Positions 24,745 to 32,476 of a stretch of 41,030 nt of DNA are shown in pieces. Source of the stretch: Bacteroidota bacterium (GTDB taxonomy: Bacteria > Bacteroidota > Bacteroidia > AKYH767-A > 2013-40CM-41-45); contig PLYJ01000070.1 in the NCBI GenBank assembly GCA_003151745.1, forward strand, positions 1-41,030, in the 5' to 3' direction. The notes beneath the pieces are model-generated. The model was not told the origin of the DNA and did not search any database. It saw only the letters and a program-made list of their open reading frames with translations. The translations under genes were made by a program, and so were the position numbers. The stretch's first letter is position 1, and each line of letters opens with the position of its first letter.

Positions 24745-26578
24745 TATATTTATGAAAGGTCTTTTTACTTTTTTTCTTTTCCTGCCATCCTTAATATTTG
24801 CCTACGCTTTTACTAACGATACGCTATATACCATCCCTGTGAATGGAGATACACTCAGCATCCCTGTCAATGTTACAGGATTAGTGAATGCAACAAGCTC
24901 TTCCTTTGGTTTAGTAACAGTATGCCTCGACATCAGGTGTACTTCAGTTGCAGATTTGCGGGTAATGCTACGCGCTCCCAACGGCAGCCTCATTATGCTC
25001 GCCGATCAGAAAGGCGGCGATGGAGGTGGCTATTACGGCACCTGCTTTGAAGAAAATGCAGCGAATGGTTGGATATATCAGGGCATTGCTCCTTTCACCG
25101 GCTCTTATTACCCGGAGCAATCACTTAACACATTCAACACAGGATTAAATCCAAACGGAGTTTGGAATTTAGTAGTGAAGGATTTGTTTCTATTCAGTGA
25201 TACCGGTTCTGTTGACTACTTCAGCATAACCTTCAGCAACAATCCTCCGCCTGATCCTGTCTTCACTGGATGTTCCTATTCAAATCCTGCCGGTTGTAAA
25301 TGCCCTGATGGCGTTTCTACCAACTGTGATTTACTTCCTGAAATGACTGCCTCTGCCAGGGACATCCAGTTAAATCATGCAGAAACGCCGGGTCACCTTG
25401 TCTTTAGCAACTCTACCCCGAACATCGGTTGGGGTCCTCTTGAAATTCATGGCATAGATAGCTGCTTTTGTGGTACTACTCCTGTTTCATGTCTTGATAC
25501 GTTGTGCCCCGATAGCACTCCTGTCAAGCGCTTAGTAAATCAACGCATTTATCACCGTAGCGGTAACACCATGACCTACTATGATCGTGCCGCAGGTAAG
25601 GTGTTTTATGATCACGATCATAGCCACACACACGTTGAGAACTGGTCTTCCTATACGCTGCGCAGATCAACTCCCGATCCTGATGCCACCACCTGGCCCG
25701 TCATCGGCTCACAAACTAAAACAAGTTACTGCCTTATTAATCTTGGTGATTGCGATTCTGAGTACGGATATTGTGTGGACAGTGCGGGTAACATTTTACA
25801 AAACAAAGATATTCCAAACGCAAATTTTGGCACTGTTAGTGGCTGCGGCATTAACCAGGGAATTTATCCGGGTAATCTTGACACGTATGATGAATCTGAA
25901 AACGCCCCGGGCATTATTCTTCCAGCGGGCACATGCGATGGTGATTACTATATTGTTTCCATCACTGATCCCGATAATCATTTCCTGTTTCAGGATCATA
26001 AGAATAATTGGGTCGCAGTGCCTGTTAGACTTTCCTTGCAGACACCGCGAAACTTTGAAGCCGCTGGTTTCACATATAGTGTGGCTGGAAATGATGTAAC
26101 ATTCTTAGCAAATGCTGCTTCAGCCGATTCATGTGTATGGATGTGGGGTGACGGCGCTGCTAATAACACATTAATCACTTCATCGGCTACTCACACATTT
26201 CCCGGCATTGGTTCATATATAGTTTGGTTGTATGCATGGAACCATTGTGGTCCTACTGTTTCCGCAGACACAGTGAACATACTTCCTGTTGGATTCAATG
26301 AGGCTTTGGAATCAGTTGTATCCTTCACAATGCAGCCCAACCCTGCAAAAGACCTGGTGATGATCAGCTATACGCTTGTCAATGCAATGGATGTTAGCCT
26401 TGAAATATTCGACGCTGTAGGAAACCGGGTAAAGCTTATGGTAAACAACAATCAGCTTCCCGGCAAATACCAGGTTCTCTTTGATGCAAAAGCAGATCAG
26501 CTTTCTCAGGGCATATATATCATCAGGTTGTCAGGTGCAAATAAAACTTTTAATAAACAATTAGTACTGCTCGAATAG
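24725..26578 (+). CDS. Secreted lysyl-oxidase-like protein with P-domain, PKD and T9SS tail
   Basis: A 617-residue protein. Order: signal peptide (GLFTFFLFLPSLIFAYA), a proprotein convertase P-domain (about 30-180: RCTSVADLRVMLRAPNGSL, PNGVWNLVVKD), a lysyl-oxidase-like domain (about 205-440), a PKD-like domain (about 450-515: CVWMWGDGAANN) and a T9SS CTD (about 525-617). The oxidase part has the copper-binding His cluster HDHSHTHVENW (His297, 299, 301, 303), the following SYCLINL segment with Cys, and GIYPGNLDTYD, where a Tyr could form the lysine-tyrosylquinone cofactor; all match bacterial LOX proteins as I know them. LOX oxidises lysine side chains to aldehydes, cross-linking matrix proteins. 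Copper supply could involve the cupredoxins, but they are 20 kb away. Confidence 0.85.
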   Translation: MKNNVVFIFMKGLFTFFLFLPSLIFAYAFTNDTLYTIPVNGDTLSIPVNVTGLVNATSSSFGLVTVCLDIRCTSVADLRVMLRAPNGSLIMLADQKGGDGGGYYGTCFEENAANGWIYQGIAPFTGSYYPEQSLNTFNTGLNPNGVWNLVVKDLFLFSDTGSVDYFSITFSNNPPPDPVFTGCSYSNPAGCKCPDGVSTNCDLLPEMTASARDIQLNHAETPGHLVFSNSTPNIGWGPLEIHGIDSCFCGTTPVSCLDTLCPDSTPVKRLVNQRIYHRSGNTMTYYDRAAGKVFYDHDHSHTHVENWSSYTLRRSTPDPDATTWPVIGSQTKTSYCLINLGDCDSEYGYCVDSAGNILQNKDIPNANFGTVSGCGINQGIYPGNLDTYDESENAPGIILPAGTCDGDYYIVSITDPDNHFLFQDHKNNWVAVPVRLSLQTPRNFEAAGFTYSVAGNDVTFLANAASADSCVWMWGDGAANNTLITSSATHTFPGIGSYIVWLYAWNHCGPTVSADTVNILPVGFNEALESVVSFTMQPNPAKDLVMISYTLVNAMDVSLEIFDAVGNRVKLMVNNNQLPGKYQVLFDAKADQLSQGIYIIRLSGANKTFNKQLVLLE

Positions 26579-26590
26579 CTGCATCCCTTG

Positions 26591-26629
26591 CTCCCCTCTC
26601 CAAAAGGAACGGGGTTGGGGGTGAGGTCT
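26591..26629. repeat. Dispersed GGGGTGAGG-type palindromic element (copy 1)
   Basis: CTCCCCTCTCCAAAAGGAAC followed by GGGGTTGGGGGTGAGGTCT is a member of a palindromic repeat class common in Bacteroidota genomes (often mistranslated as LTPGPSP...GEG on one strand). It begins 12 bases after the lysyl-oxidase-like stop and ends 52 bases before the next start. The ORF-track start at 26588 lies in it and is not the real start. Confidence 0.7.
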
Positions 26630-26680
26630 AATAACAAATTAAACATTTTTTTAAAAACTAATATCAAAAATTCAATTCTT

Positions 26681-28894
26681 ATGAAAACTAAATTACTTGT
26701 TTTCGCTTTCGCAGCGACATTTTTAAAATCAGTATTCATCCCGCAATTTGCATCAGCGCAAAACTCCCGCGTTTGGGCTACTTACTATGGAGGGTCTGAA
26801 GCGGATGAAGGTTATAGTGTAACCAGGGATGCTTTTGGTAATGTATATTTGGCAGGAACTACTGCGAGCCTCTCTGGCATTGCCTTGGGAGGTTTCCAAG
26901 ATACATTATATGGAAAGACCGATGCGTTCTTAGTAAAATTTGATGCCGCTGGAAATCGCCTTTGGGCTACTTACTATGGAGGAGATACAAATACTAATAA
27001 CGGCACAGGCGTAGCTACAGATGCTTCAGGTAATGTGTATCTAGCGGGCACCACCAGCTGTTACACAAGAATCGCTTCAGGAGGTTTTCAGGATACGTTA
27101 GCCGGAAGTCAGAATGCATTTCTTGTAAAATTTGATGCTAATGGTAACCGCATGTGGGCTACATATTATGGAGGGACTACTAATACTTATGGTAACGCCA
27201 TTGCGACGGATGCCTCAGGTAATGTATATCTGGCTGGCACAACTTCGGATACTCTGGGCATCGCCTCTGGAGGGTTTCATAATTCCTTCGGAGGAGGGAT
27301 TAGTGATGCATTTCTTGTAAAGTTTAATACCAATGGTAACCGCCTTTGGGCTACTTACTATGGAGGGGCTGATGAGGATCTAGGTTTTAGTGTAGCCAGC
27401 GATGCTACAGGTAATGTTTATTTGGCCGGAACTACACATAGTTCAGATAGTATTGCATCGGGTGGTTTTCAGGATACCTTGGATATAAACGGCGGGGATG
27501 CATTTCTTGTAAAATTTGATTCTAATGGGGATCGCCTTTGGGCAACATATTATGGAAAGACGACTAATATTGAGGCCCCAAATGGCGTAGGCACAGATGC
27601 TTCAGGCAATGTTTTTCTAACAGGAAATACTACTAGTAGCTCTGGCATTGCCTTGGCTGGATTTCAGAATACTTTTGGAGGAGGTTCAAATGATGCGTTT
27701 CTTGTAAAATTTAATGGGTTCGGCAACCGCATTTGGGCTACCTATTACGGTGGCCCGGGTGCAGATTATGGTAATGGCGTGGCTTCTGATGTTGCTGGTA
27801 ATGTCTGGTTGGCAGGGCTTACTAACAGCACTTCTGGCATCGCTTCCGGAGGGTTTCAAAATAGTTTTGCAGGTCCTGATTCAGTTAGTGGTTTCGGATT
27901 ATTTCTTGTGAAGTTTGATGCTTATGGTAATCGTCAATGTGCTACTTATTATGAATTAAAAAGCGAGAAAAGCTACATGCCCATAACAAGTCTTACTTTG
28001 GACACTGCAGGAAATGTATATATGGGGTCATCTACCTCTTTCTCCACTGGAATAGCTTCAGGCGGATTTCAAAATACTTTTGGTGGGGGAATGGACGCTG
28101 ACCTCATTAAATTTACTTCATGTACAACTATTCCTATTGCCAATTTTCAATCAAGTGACACAACATTCTGCGCCACTAACTGTATTAATTACACTGATCT
28201 CAGTACTAATGCCACTTCATGGCAATGGAAGTTCCCCGGAGGCACTCCTTCTTCAAGCACAATTAAAAATCCACAGGGTATTTGTTATGATACGGCAGGC
28301 ACTTTTAATGCTAAGCTCATTGTTTCAGGTGGTGGTGGCACTGACACGCTTACGTTTATCAATTTTATAAAAGTGCTTCCTGCTCCGCCAACACCTGTAA
28401 TAAAACAGCATTATGATACCCTCTATTTCAGCACTGATCCTACAAACACTTCTTATCAGTGGTATGATAATACAACGCTTATTCCTGGCGCTACAGATAC
28501 TTTGCTCATTGTTACTCACGGAGGCAATTATAATGTGGCTGTACACAATGAGTTCGGCTGCCAGATTTCAGTAGGTATTAATATCGTTCTTGGCATTCAA
28601 AATTATGATGTTAGTAATTTATTTTCTCTTTCTCCCAATCCCGCGAATCAGTCTATAGTCATCAGTTTGCAGTCCGCAGTCAACCCCGTAGGATGGACAT
28701 CCAACGGGGTCAATAAAAAAATCGAGATAACAATTATTGATGTACTTGGTCAGGAGGTGCTCTCCTTCCCCCATCTCCTTTGGAGAGGGGCCGGGGGTGA
28801 GGCTCTTGACATCAGCAAGCTTCCCGCAGGCATGTATTTTCTTCAAATGAAAACGGAGAGTGAGATTGATACTAAGAGATTTGTAAAGGAATAA
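26681..28894 (+). CDS. SBBP beta-propeller, PKD and T9SS sorting domain protein
   Basis: The start is at ATG 26681, 31 residues into the tracked ORF, where the signal peptide begins (LLVFAFAATFLKSVFIPQFASAQ). The 737-residue product contains seven to eight SBBP repeats of about 55 residues (WATYYGG ... A.DASGNVYLAGTT ... GFQDTL ... DAFLVKFDA.GNR; residues about 28-450), which fold as a beta-propeller, then a PKD domain (YTDLSTNATSWQWKFPGGTP), an Ig-like domain (TSYQWYDNTTLIPGATD) and a T9SS CTD (LSPNPANQSIVIS ... LPAGMYFLQMK). The CTD is swollen by three repeat-derived insertions that remain in frame (28650-28804). Probably a surface or secreted structural protein; no catalytic motif was found. 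It directly follows the lysyl-oxidase-like gene. Confidence 0.85.
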   Translation: MKTKLLVFAFAATFLKSVFIPQFASAQNSRVWATYYGGSEADEGYSVTRDAFGNVYLAGTTASLSGIALGGFQDTLYGKTDAFLVKFDAAGNRLWATYYGGDTNTNNGTGVATDASGNVYLAGTTSCYTRIASGGFQDTLAGSQNAFLVKFDANGNRMWATYYGGTTNTYGNAIATDASGNVYLAGTTSDTLGIASGGFHNSFGGGISDAFLVKFNTNGNRLWATYYGGADEDLGFSVASDATGNVYLAGTTHSSDSIASGGFQDTLDINGGDAFLVKFDSNGDRLWATYYGKTTNIEAPNGVGTDASGNVFLTGNTTSSSGIALAGFQNTFGGGSNDAFLVKFNGFGNRIWATYYGGPGADYGNGVASDVAGNVWLAGLTNSTSGIASGGFQNSFAGPDSVSGFGLFLVKFDAYGNRQCATYYELKSEKSYMPITSLTLDTAGNVYMGSSTSFSTGIASGGFQNTFGGGMDADLIKFTSCTTIPIANFQSSDTTFCATNCINYTDLSTNATSWQWKFPGGTPSSSTIKNPQGICYDTAGTFNAKLIVSGGGGTDTLTFINFIKVLPAPPTPVIKQHYDTLYFSTDPTNTSYQWYDNTTLIPGATDTLLIVTHGGNYNVAVHNEFGCQISVGINIVLGIQNYDVSNLFSLSPNPANQSIVISLQSAVNPVGWTSNGVNKKIEITIIDVLGQEVLSFPHLLWRGAGGEALDISKLPAGMYFLQMKTESEIDTKRFVKE
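28650..28684 (+). repeat. Five tandem heptamers AGTYNNC in coding sequence
   Basis: AGTCTAT AGTCATC AGTTTGC AGTCCGC AGTCAAC, translated in frame in the T9SS domain. The same heptamer family (including AGTTTGC) forms the left arm of the hairpin at 6109-6195; here no opposite arm is present. Confidence 0.8.
28683..28710. repeat. 28-bp palindromic element in coding sequence
   Basis: ACCCCGT AGGATG GA CATCCA ACGGGGT is a near-perfect palindrome (one A/A mismatch pair) lying in frame between the first two strands of the T9SS domain of the SBBP protein. Confidence 0.8.
28761..28804. repeat. Dispersed GGGGTGAGG-type palindromic element (copy 2) in coding sequence
   Basis: TCTCC...CATCTCCTTTGGAGAGG...CCGGGGGTGAGGCT, the same element class as 26591-26629. 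It is read in frame as SFPHLLWRGAGGEA in the loop before DISKLPAG of the T9SS domain. An 11-base piece (GCCTCACCCCC) also occurs at 39660-39670, directly after yidC. Confidence 0.75.
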
Positions 28895-28899
28895 AAAGA

Positions 28900-28925
28900 C
28901 AATAAGCCCATAAATAGGCTTATTG
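28900..28925 (+). terminator. Hairpin terminator after the SBBP gene
   Basis: CAATAAGCC (28900-28908) and GGCTTATTG (28917-28925) form a perfect 9-bp stem with an 8-base loop, followed by CATTTCTCC. The T-run is short, but the position five bases after the stop codon fits a terminator. Confidence 0.7.
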
Positions 28926-29040
28926 CATTTCTCCTGCGAGTTAGATTTGAGTGCTCCGCTTCAATCTGCACATTTAATTGATACCTTCAGCTTATCAACT
29001 AATGACTAACATTCTATTGATTATTCTTGATGCCGCATAT

Positions 29041-29048
29041 TAATTTTG
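29041..29048 (+). promoter_or_regulatory. -7 promoter box TAATTTTG
   Basis: TAATTTTG followed by CCGCCC is a good TAnnTTTG match 126 bases before the DinB ATG. A second, weaker box (CACCTTTG at 29146-29153) is nearer the gene. Confidence 0.5.
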
Positions 29049-29173
29049 CCGCCCTAACATTATTCACTATACCAAGAGCAGGAATCAGCCGTAGGAATAG
29101 CATGTTTATGCCGTTGACCAGCTTACTTGTACACTTCACCTTTGCAAAATGTACCAAAGCGTAACAAAAATTT

Positions 29174-29719
29174 ATGAATGTGCTTATCTCTGCACCTGAT
29201 GGCTCTGAACTTTCAACATCATTTCCTGCTTACTATCAATCCTATTTGAAAGAGTATCAAGGGCATGATCTGTTGAAGGATTTGATGGAGCAATCTAATA
29301 CGACGCAAAAATTTCTTTTTTCTGTTCCGGCTGAAAAGGAAAAATACAGATATGCTACCGGCAAGTGGTCATTACGAGAAGTGGCAGGGCATGTATCAGA
29401 TACGGAACGTATCCTAAGTTACAGGGCTTTAAGAATTGCCCGTGGTGATAAGACCCCTCTTCCTGGTTTTGATGAAAATGAATATGCATTTCAATCAAAT
29501 TATCATTCAAGGCCATTGAAAGGAATTGCAGAAGAAATGCTCACTATTCGCAATGCAAGCATTTCCTTGTTTCTTAATATGAATGAAGATATGTTTAAGC
29601 AAACAGGCGTTTCAAACAATAACCCCGTCTCAGTTAAAGCATTACTCTATTGCATTATTGCCCATCAGGTTCATCATTTGAATGTTATCAGCGAAAGATA
29701 TTTAGCTAGCTTTAATTGA
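29174..29719 (+). CDS. DinB family (DinB_2) putative metal-dependent hydrolase
   Basis: A 181-residue helical protein of the DinB/YfiT four-helix-bundle superfamily. The metal-binding triad is recognisable: His73 in EVAGHVSDTERI and the two His in IIAHQVHHLNVI near residues 163-167. The W in GKWSLREV just ahead of the first His is a family hallmark. Proteins of this fold include thiol-dependent transferases and stress-induced hydrolases; the substrate is unknown. Monocistronic or first of a group of small soluble enzymes reaching to 33.5 kb. Confidence 0.88.
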   Translation: MNVLISAPDGSELSTSFPAYYQSYLKEYQGHDLLKDLMEQSNTTQKFLFSVPAEKEKYRYATGKWSLREVAGHVSDTERILSYRALRIARGDKTPLPGFDENEYAFQSNYHSRPLKGIAEEMLTIRNASISLFLNMNEDMFKQTGVSNNNPVSVKALLYCIIAHQVHHLNVISERYLASFN

Positions 29720-29728
29720 TTCAGATAC

Positions 29729-29863
29729 ATGAAACAGCCAAAATTATACATACAAAAATATCTCAATCTTTTCGGTCGTATTCTGCTTGTCGCCTCGCTC
29801 ATTTCGTTTTTCCCGCTAATCCTGGCAATGATGAATGATGATTATAGGGGATTCACTCCCTAA
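29729..29863 (+). CDS. Small hypothetical membrane protein, 44 aa (not in ORF track)
   Basis: ATG 29729 opens a 44-codon frame with a positive N-terminus (MKQPKLYIQKYLNLFGR) and one hydrophobic helix (ILLVASLISFFPLILAMM), ending in DYRGFTP. It begins nine bases after the DinB stop and fills the gap before the PhzF gene. The hydrophobic profile and tight fit in the gene series make it plausible as a small membrane protein; no family is recognised. Confidence 0.45.
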   Translation: MKQPKLYIQKYLNLFGRILLVASLISFFPLILAMMNDDYRGFTP

Positions 29864-29905
29864 CCTGCAAATGAATTACAAAGGGAACTACCATTATTTT
29901 AAAAA

Positions 29906-30685
29906 ATGAAATTAAAGATCTTTCAGATTGATGCCTTTACAGATAAGCTTTATGGCGGCAATCCTGCCGCTGTTATCCCTTTAGAGAAATGGCTCCCTGA
30001 CAACCTGATGCAGACTATAGCGATGGAAAATAATTTACCGGAGACAGTATTTTATGTTCCAAAGGGAAATGATTTTCACATTCGATGGTTTACCCCAATG
30101 ATAGAAGTGAATTTATGCGGCCATGCAACACTGGCTACTGCTCACGTTATGTATCATCATAAGGATTATCAAAAGCCTCAGATCAACTTTCATTCTCGTA
30201 GCGGATTGCTATCCGTTAAGAAGAATGGAGAAATGTTCACCTTGGATTTCCCCGCTAATGCACCTGTTGAAATTGAAACACCGGGAGCGATTGTGGAATC
30301 AATTAACGTACTCCCTGTTGAAGTTTACAATGGCAAGGACTTAATGGTAGTATTGAATTCACAAGCAGAAATCGAAACATTAAATCCAAAAATTAATTTC
30401 ATCGCCCTGGCACATCCTCAGGGTGTAATCTTTACAGCAAAGGGAAAAGAAGTCGATTTTGTATCAAGATGCTTCTATCCAAATTTGGGCATCAATGAAG
30501 ACCCTGTAACTGGTTCGGCGCATACCATCTTAACCCCTTATTGGGCAGTGAAATTGGGCAAGGCAAAACTTACTGCAAAGCAACTTTCAAAACGGGGTGG
30601 CAATTTGGTATGTGAGCTAAAAGGAGCCAGAGTTGAAATAAGCGGCAAGGCAATTACATACATGTCAGGCGAAATTGAGGTTTAA
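29906..30685 (+). CDS. PhzF family isomerase/epimerase-like protein
   Basis: A 259-residue protein of the PhzF (phenazine biosynthesis-like) family with the diaminopimelate-epimerase fold. Landmarks: QIDAFTDKLYGGNPAAV at the N-terminus, the conserved catalytic Glu46 in NNLPETVFYV, RWFTPMIEVNLCGHATLAT and, in the second domain, DPVTGSAHTILTPYW. Length is typical of the family. PhzF itself isomerises a phenazine precursor, but most relatives act on unknown small molecules, and there are no other phenazine genes here. Confidence 0.92.
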   Translation: MKLKIFQIDAFTDKLYGGNPAAVIPLEKWLPDNLMQTIAMENNLPETVFYVPKGNDFHIRWFTPMIEVNLCGHATLATAHVMYHHKDYQKPQINFHSRSGLLSVKKNGEMFTLDFPANAPVEIETPGAIVESINVLPVEVYNGKDLMVVLNSQAEIETLNPKINFIALAHPQGVIFTAKGKEVDFVSRCFYPNLGINEDPVTGSAHTILTPYWAVKLGKAKLTAKQLSKRGGNLVCELKGARVEISGKAITYMSGEIEV

Positions 30686-30725
30686 TTCATCAGTCATTAT
30701 TCAAAATAAATATTCCACAATCATT

Positions 30726-31457
30726 ATGATAACTAAGTTAGCAATTATTGGCGATTACAATGACAGCTATAGTATGCACAGGGCAACAAATGAAAGCATA
30801 AGTCATTCAATCGAAAAGTTTAAAATTTCACTTCAATATGAGTGGATTTCTACAGACATAATTGAGACAGATTTTGCAAAAATTACTTCGACGTACAATG
30901 GCTTTTTAATAGCACCGGGAAGTCCGTATAAAAGTATGACAGGTGTTTTGAAGATTATTGAGTACGCAAGAGAAAATAATATTCCAACACTTGGCACTTG
31001 TGGAGGTTTTCAACATATGGCTATTGAGTTTGCAAGAAACGTCTTAGGAATTACAGATGCCGAACACGCTGAATCCGCCCCTTATGCTTCAAAATTGGTT
31101 GTAAATAAATTAAGTTGTTCATTGGTTGGGCAAACACTTGAAATCGAACTAAAGGACAAATCCTCAAAGGCATTTAGCATTTTCGGAACAGAAAGAATTA
31201 ACGAAAAGTATTACTGCAATTTTGGACTTAATCCCGAGTATCAAAATCAACTTGATGCTAAGGGGTTTAAAATTGTTGGGACGGATAAGTTAAAAGAAGT
31301 GAGAATTTTAGAATTGGAAAATCATCCTTTTTTTATTGCAACACTTTTTGTACCGCAAGCCAATTCAACCAAAGAAATTCCACATCTATTAATAACAGAA
31401 TTTTTGCAAACAGTCGTGAAAGACAAAGCACATAGGGCTGACAGGATTCACTTTTAA
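30726..31457 (+). CDS. CTP synthase C-terminal-region-related amidotransferase-like protein
   Basis: A 243-residue protein (start ATG 30726; the tracked upstream start adds 17 unlikely residues) resembling the glutaminase domain of CTP synthase without the synthetase half. The nucleophile elbow GTCGGFQHM with Cys92 is intact. The segment ENHPFFIATLFVPQ corresponds to the HPFF.ATQFHPE of PyrG, so the catalytic His and Glu of the triad are replaced by Val and Gln. This combination is characteristic, to my memory, of the family annotated as CTP synthase C-terminal region-related (seleno)protein. Activity as a glutaminase is therefore doubtful; its role is unknown. Confidence 0.85.
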   Translation: MITKLAIIGDYNDSYSMHRATNESISHSIEKFKISLQYEWISTDIIETDFAKITSTYNGFLIAPGSPYKSMTGVLKIIEYARENNIPTLGTCGGFQHMAIEFARNVLGITDAEHAESAPYASKLVVNKLSCSLVGQTLEIELKDKSSKAFSIFGTERINEKYYCNFGLNPEYQNQLDAKGFKIVGTDKLKEVRILELENHPFFIATLFVPQANSTKEIPHLLITEFLQTVVKDKAHRADRIHF

Positions 31458-31520
31458 TCCCAAATGTTATGAGCCCAGCTTTGGTGACACCATAACCATA
31501 AACTGACTCAAAGAAACTGT

Positions 31521-31592
31521 ATGATTGAAATAAAATTTATTCCAAATGAGGAGCTTGGCAGCATCCTTCTCTTTATTGAAATGTTGTATTAA
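31521..31592 (+). pseudogene. 5' fragment 1 of the GNAT gene at 32473
   Basis: The frame reads MIEIKFIPNEELGSILLFIEMLY and stops. It matches the start of the GNAT protein MIEIKFIPKEELDSIIPFIQML for about 65 bases with roughly ten differences, then diverges at once. It lies between the amidotransferase-like gene and the ABM gene. Confidence 0.85.
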
Positions 31593-31620
31593 GCTAAGTC
31601 TTTAATTTAAAACTCACAAT

Positions 31621-31974
31621 ATGATAGCAAGAACTTGGCATGGTTATACTTCAATAGAAAAAGCTTTTCAATATGAAAATCTTTTCCGGCGAGATGTTCT
31701 GTCTGGTCTTGAAAGAATAACAGGCTTTAAAGGGGCACAACTTCTACGGAAAAATTATCCAAATGAAGTTGAATTTATCACTATAATCTATTTTGATAAT
31801 GTTGCTGCGGTGATCGCTTTTGCCGGTGAAGATTATGCGAAAGCTGTTATTCCTAAAGAAATTGGAGAAGTATTAGCTCATTTTGATGAGCGTGTAATAC
31901 ACTATGATTTAGTTGAAATATCAATTACCAATGATTTTATTAAGCAAAACTTATCTATTCACAATGAAAAATAA
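31621..31974 (+). CDS. Antibiotic biosynthesis monooxygenase (ABM) domain protein
   Basis: A 117-residue single-domain protein with a dimeric alpha-beta barrel pattern: MIARTWHGYTSIEKAFQYENLF, GFKGAQLLRKNYPNEVEFITIIYFDNVAAVIAFAGEDYAKAVIP, ending in a helical extension. The W and the FxT-like strand arrangement fit the ABM/YgiN superfamily, which acts on quinone-like or unknown substrates; activity and substrate cannot be predicted. It starts 28 bases after GNAT fragment 1 and ends 29 bases before fragment 2, so it appears inserted between two copies of the same short sequence. Confidence 0.8.
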   Translation: MIARTWHGYTSIEKAFQYENLFRRDVLSGLERITGFKGAQLLRKNYPNEVEFITIIYFDNVAAVIAFAGEDYAKAVIPKEIGEVLAHFDERVIHYDLVEISITNDFIKQNLSIHNEK

Positions 31975-32003
31975 ACTAGCAGAGTTAGCCGCACAATAAC
32001 CTT

Positions 32004-32045
32004 ATGATTGAAATAAAATTTATTCCAAAAGAGGAACTTGATTGA
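32004..32045 (+). pseudogene. 5' fragment 2 of the GNAT gene at 32473
   Basis: The frame reads MIEIKFIPKEELD and stops at TGA. Its first 40 bases match the start of the true GNAT gene except for one base (AAA for AAG), including the preceding TT of TTATGATTG. Similarity ends sharply at position 40 of the gene. It lies between the ABM and thioesterase genes. Confidence 0.9.
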
Positions 32046-32074
32046 TAAATTAAAGATATAAATTCAAAATTGAC

Positions 32075-32476
32075 ATGAAAGTATTTAAAACATACCAAGG
32101 AACAGTTTATCCGTGGAATTGCGACCACATGATGCACATGAATGTTCAGTTTTATGTTGCAAAATTTGATGAAGCATGGTGGAATTTATCTTCATCCCTT
32201 GGCATAACAGCAGCTTATTTAAGAGAAAATAAAAAAGGAATGGCTGCCCTGGAGCAACATATAAAGTATTACAAAGAAGTCCTTGCTGGAGATAATATTT
32301 ACATCGAGTCAGAAATTATTGAAATGAAAGCCAAAACAATCCGCGTTAAACACACCATGTTTAACCTTGAAAGCAAGAAACTGGTATCTGAAATGGAAAT
32401 GACTGCCGTGCATATTGATACAGAGCTTCGCAAGGGCATACCTCTTCCTGAATTTGTAAGAGAAAAAACATTATGA
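32075..32476 (+). CDS. Acyl-CoA thioesterase, hotdog fold (4HBT/FadM-like)
   Basis: A 133-residue single-hotdog protein. The motif GTVYPWNCDHMMHMNVQFYVAKFDEAWW matches the 4HBT/FadM active-site region, where an Asp and the following H-x-N segment contact the thioester. Family enzymes hydrolyse acyl-CoA or 4-hydroxybenzoyl-CoA; the chain length is unknown. Its stop TGA overlaps the ATG of the GNAT gene (ATGA), so the two are translationally coupled. Confidence 0.85.
   Translation: MKVFKTYQGTVYPWNCDHMMHMNVQFYVAKFDEAWWNLSSSLGITAAYLRENKKGMAALEQHIKYYKEVLAGDNIYIESEIIEMKAKTIRVKHTMFNLESKKLVSEMEMTAVHIDTELRKGIPLPEFVREKTL

Noticed and set aside
25581-26099. 172-aa plus-strand ORF inside the lysyl-oxidase-like gene
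   Set aside because: Out-of-frame shadow; the other frame holds the recognisable LOX motifs.
29101-29163. 20-codon ORF MFMPLTSLLVHFTFAKCTKA before the DinB gene
   Set aside because: Too short, no lipobox or clear signal, and it overlaps the weaker promoter box of the DinB gene.
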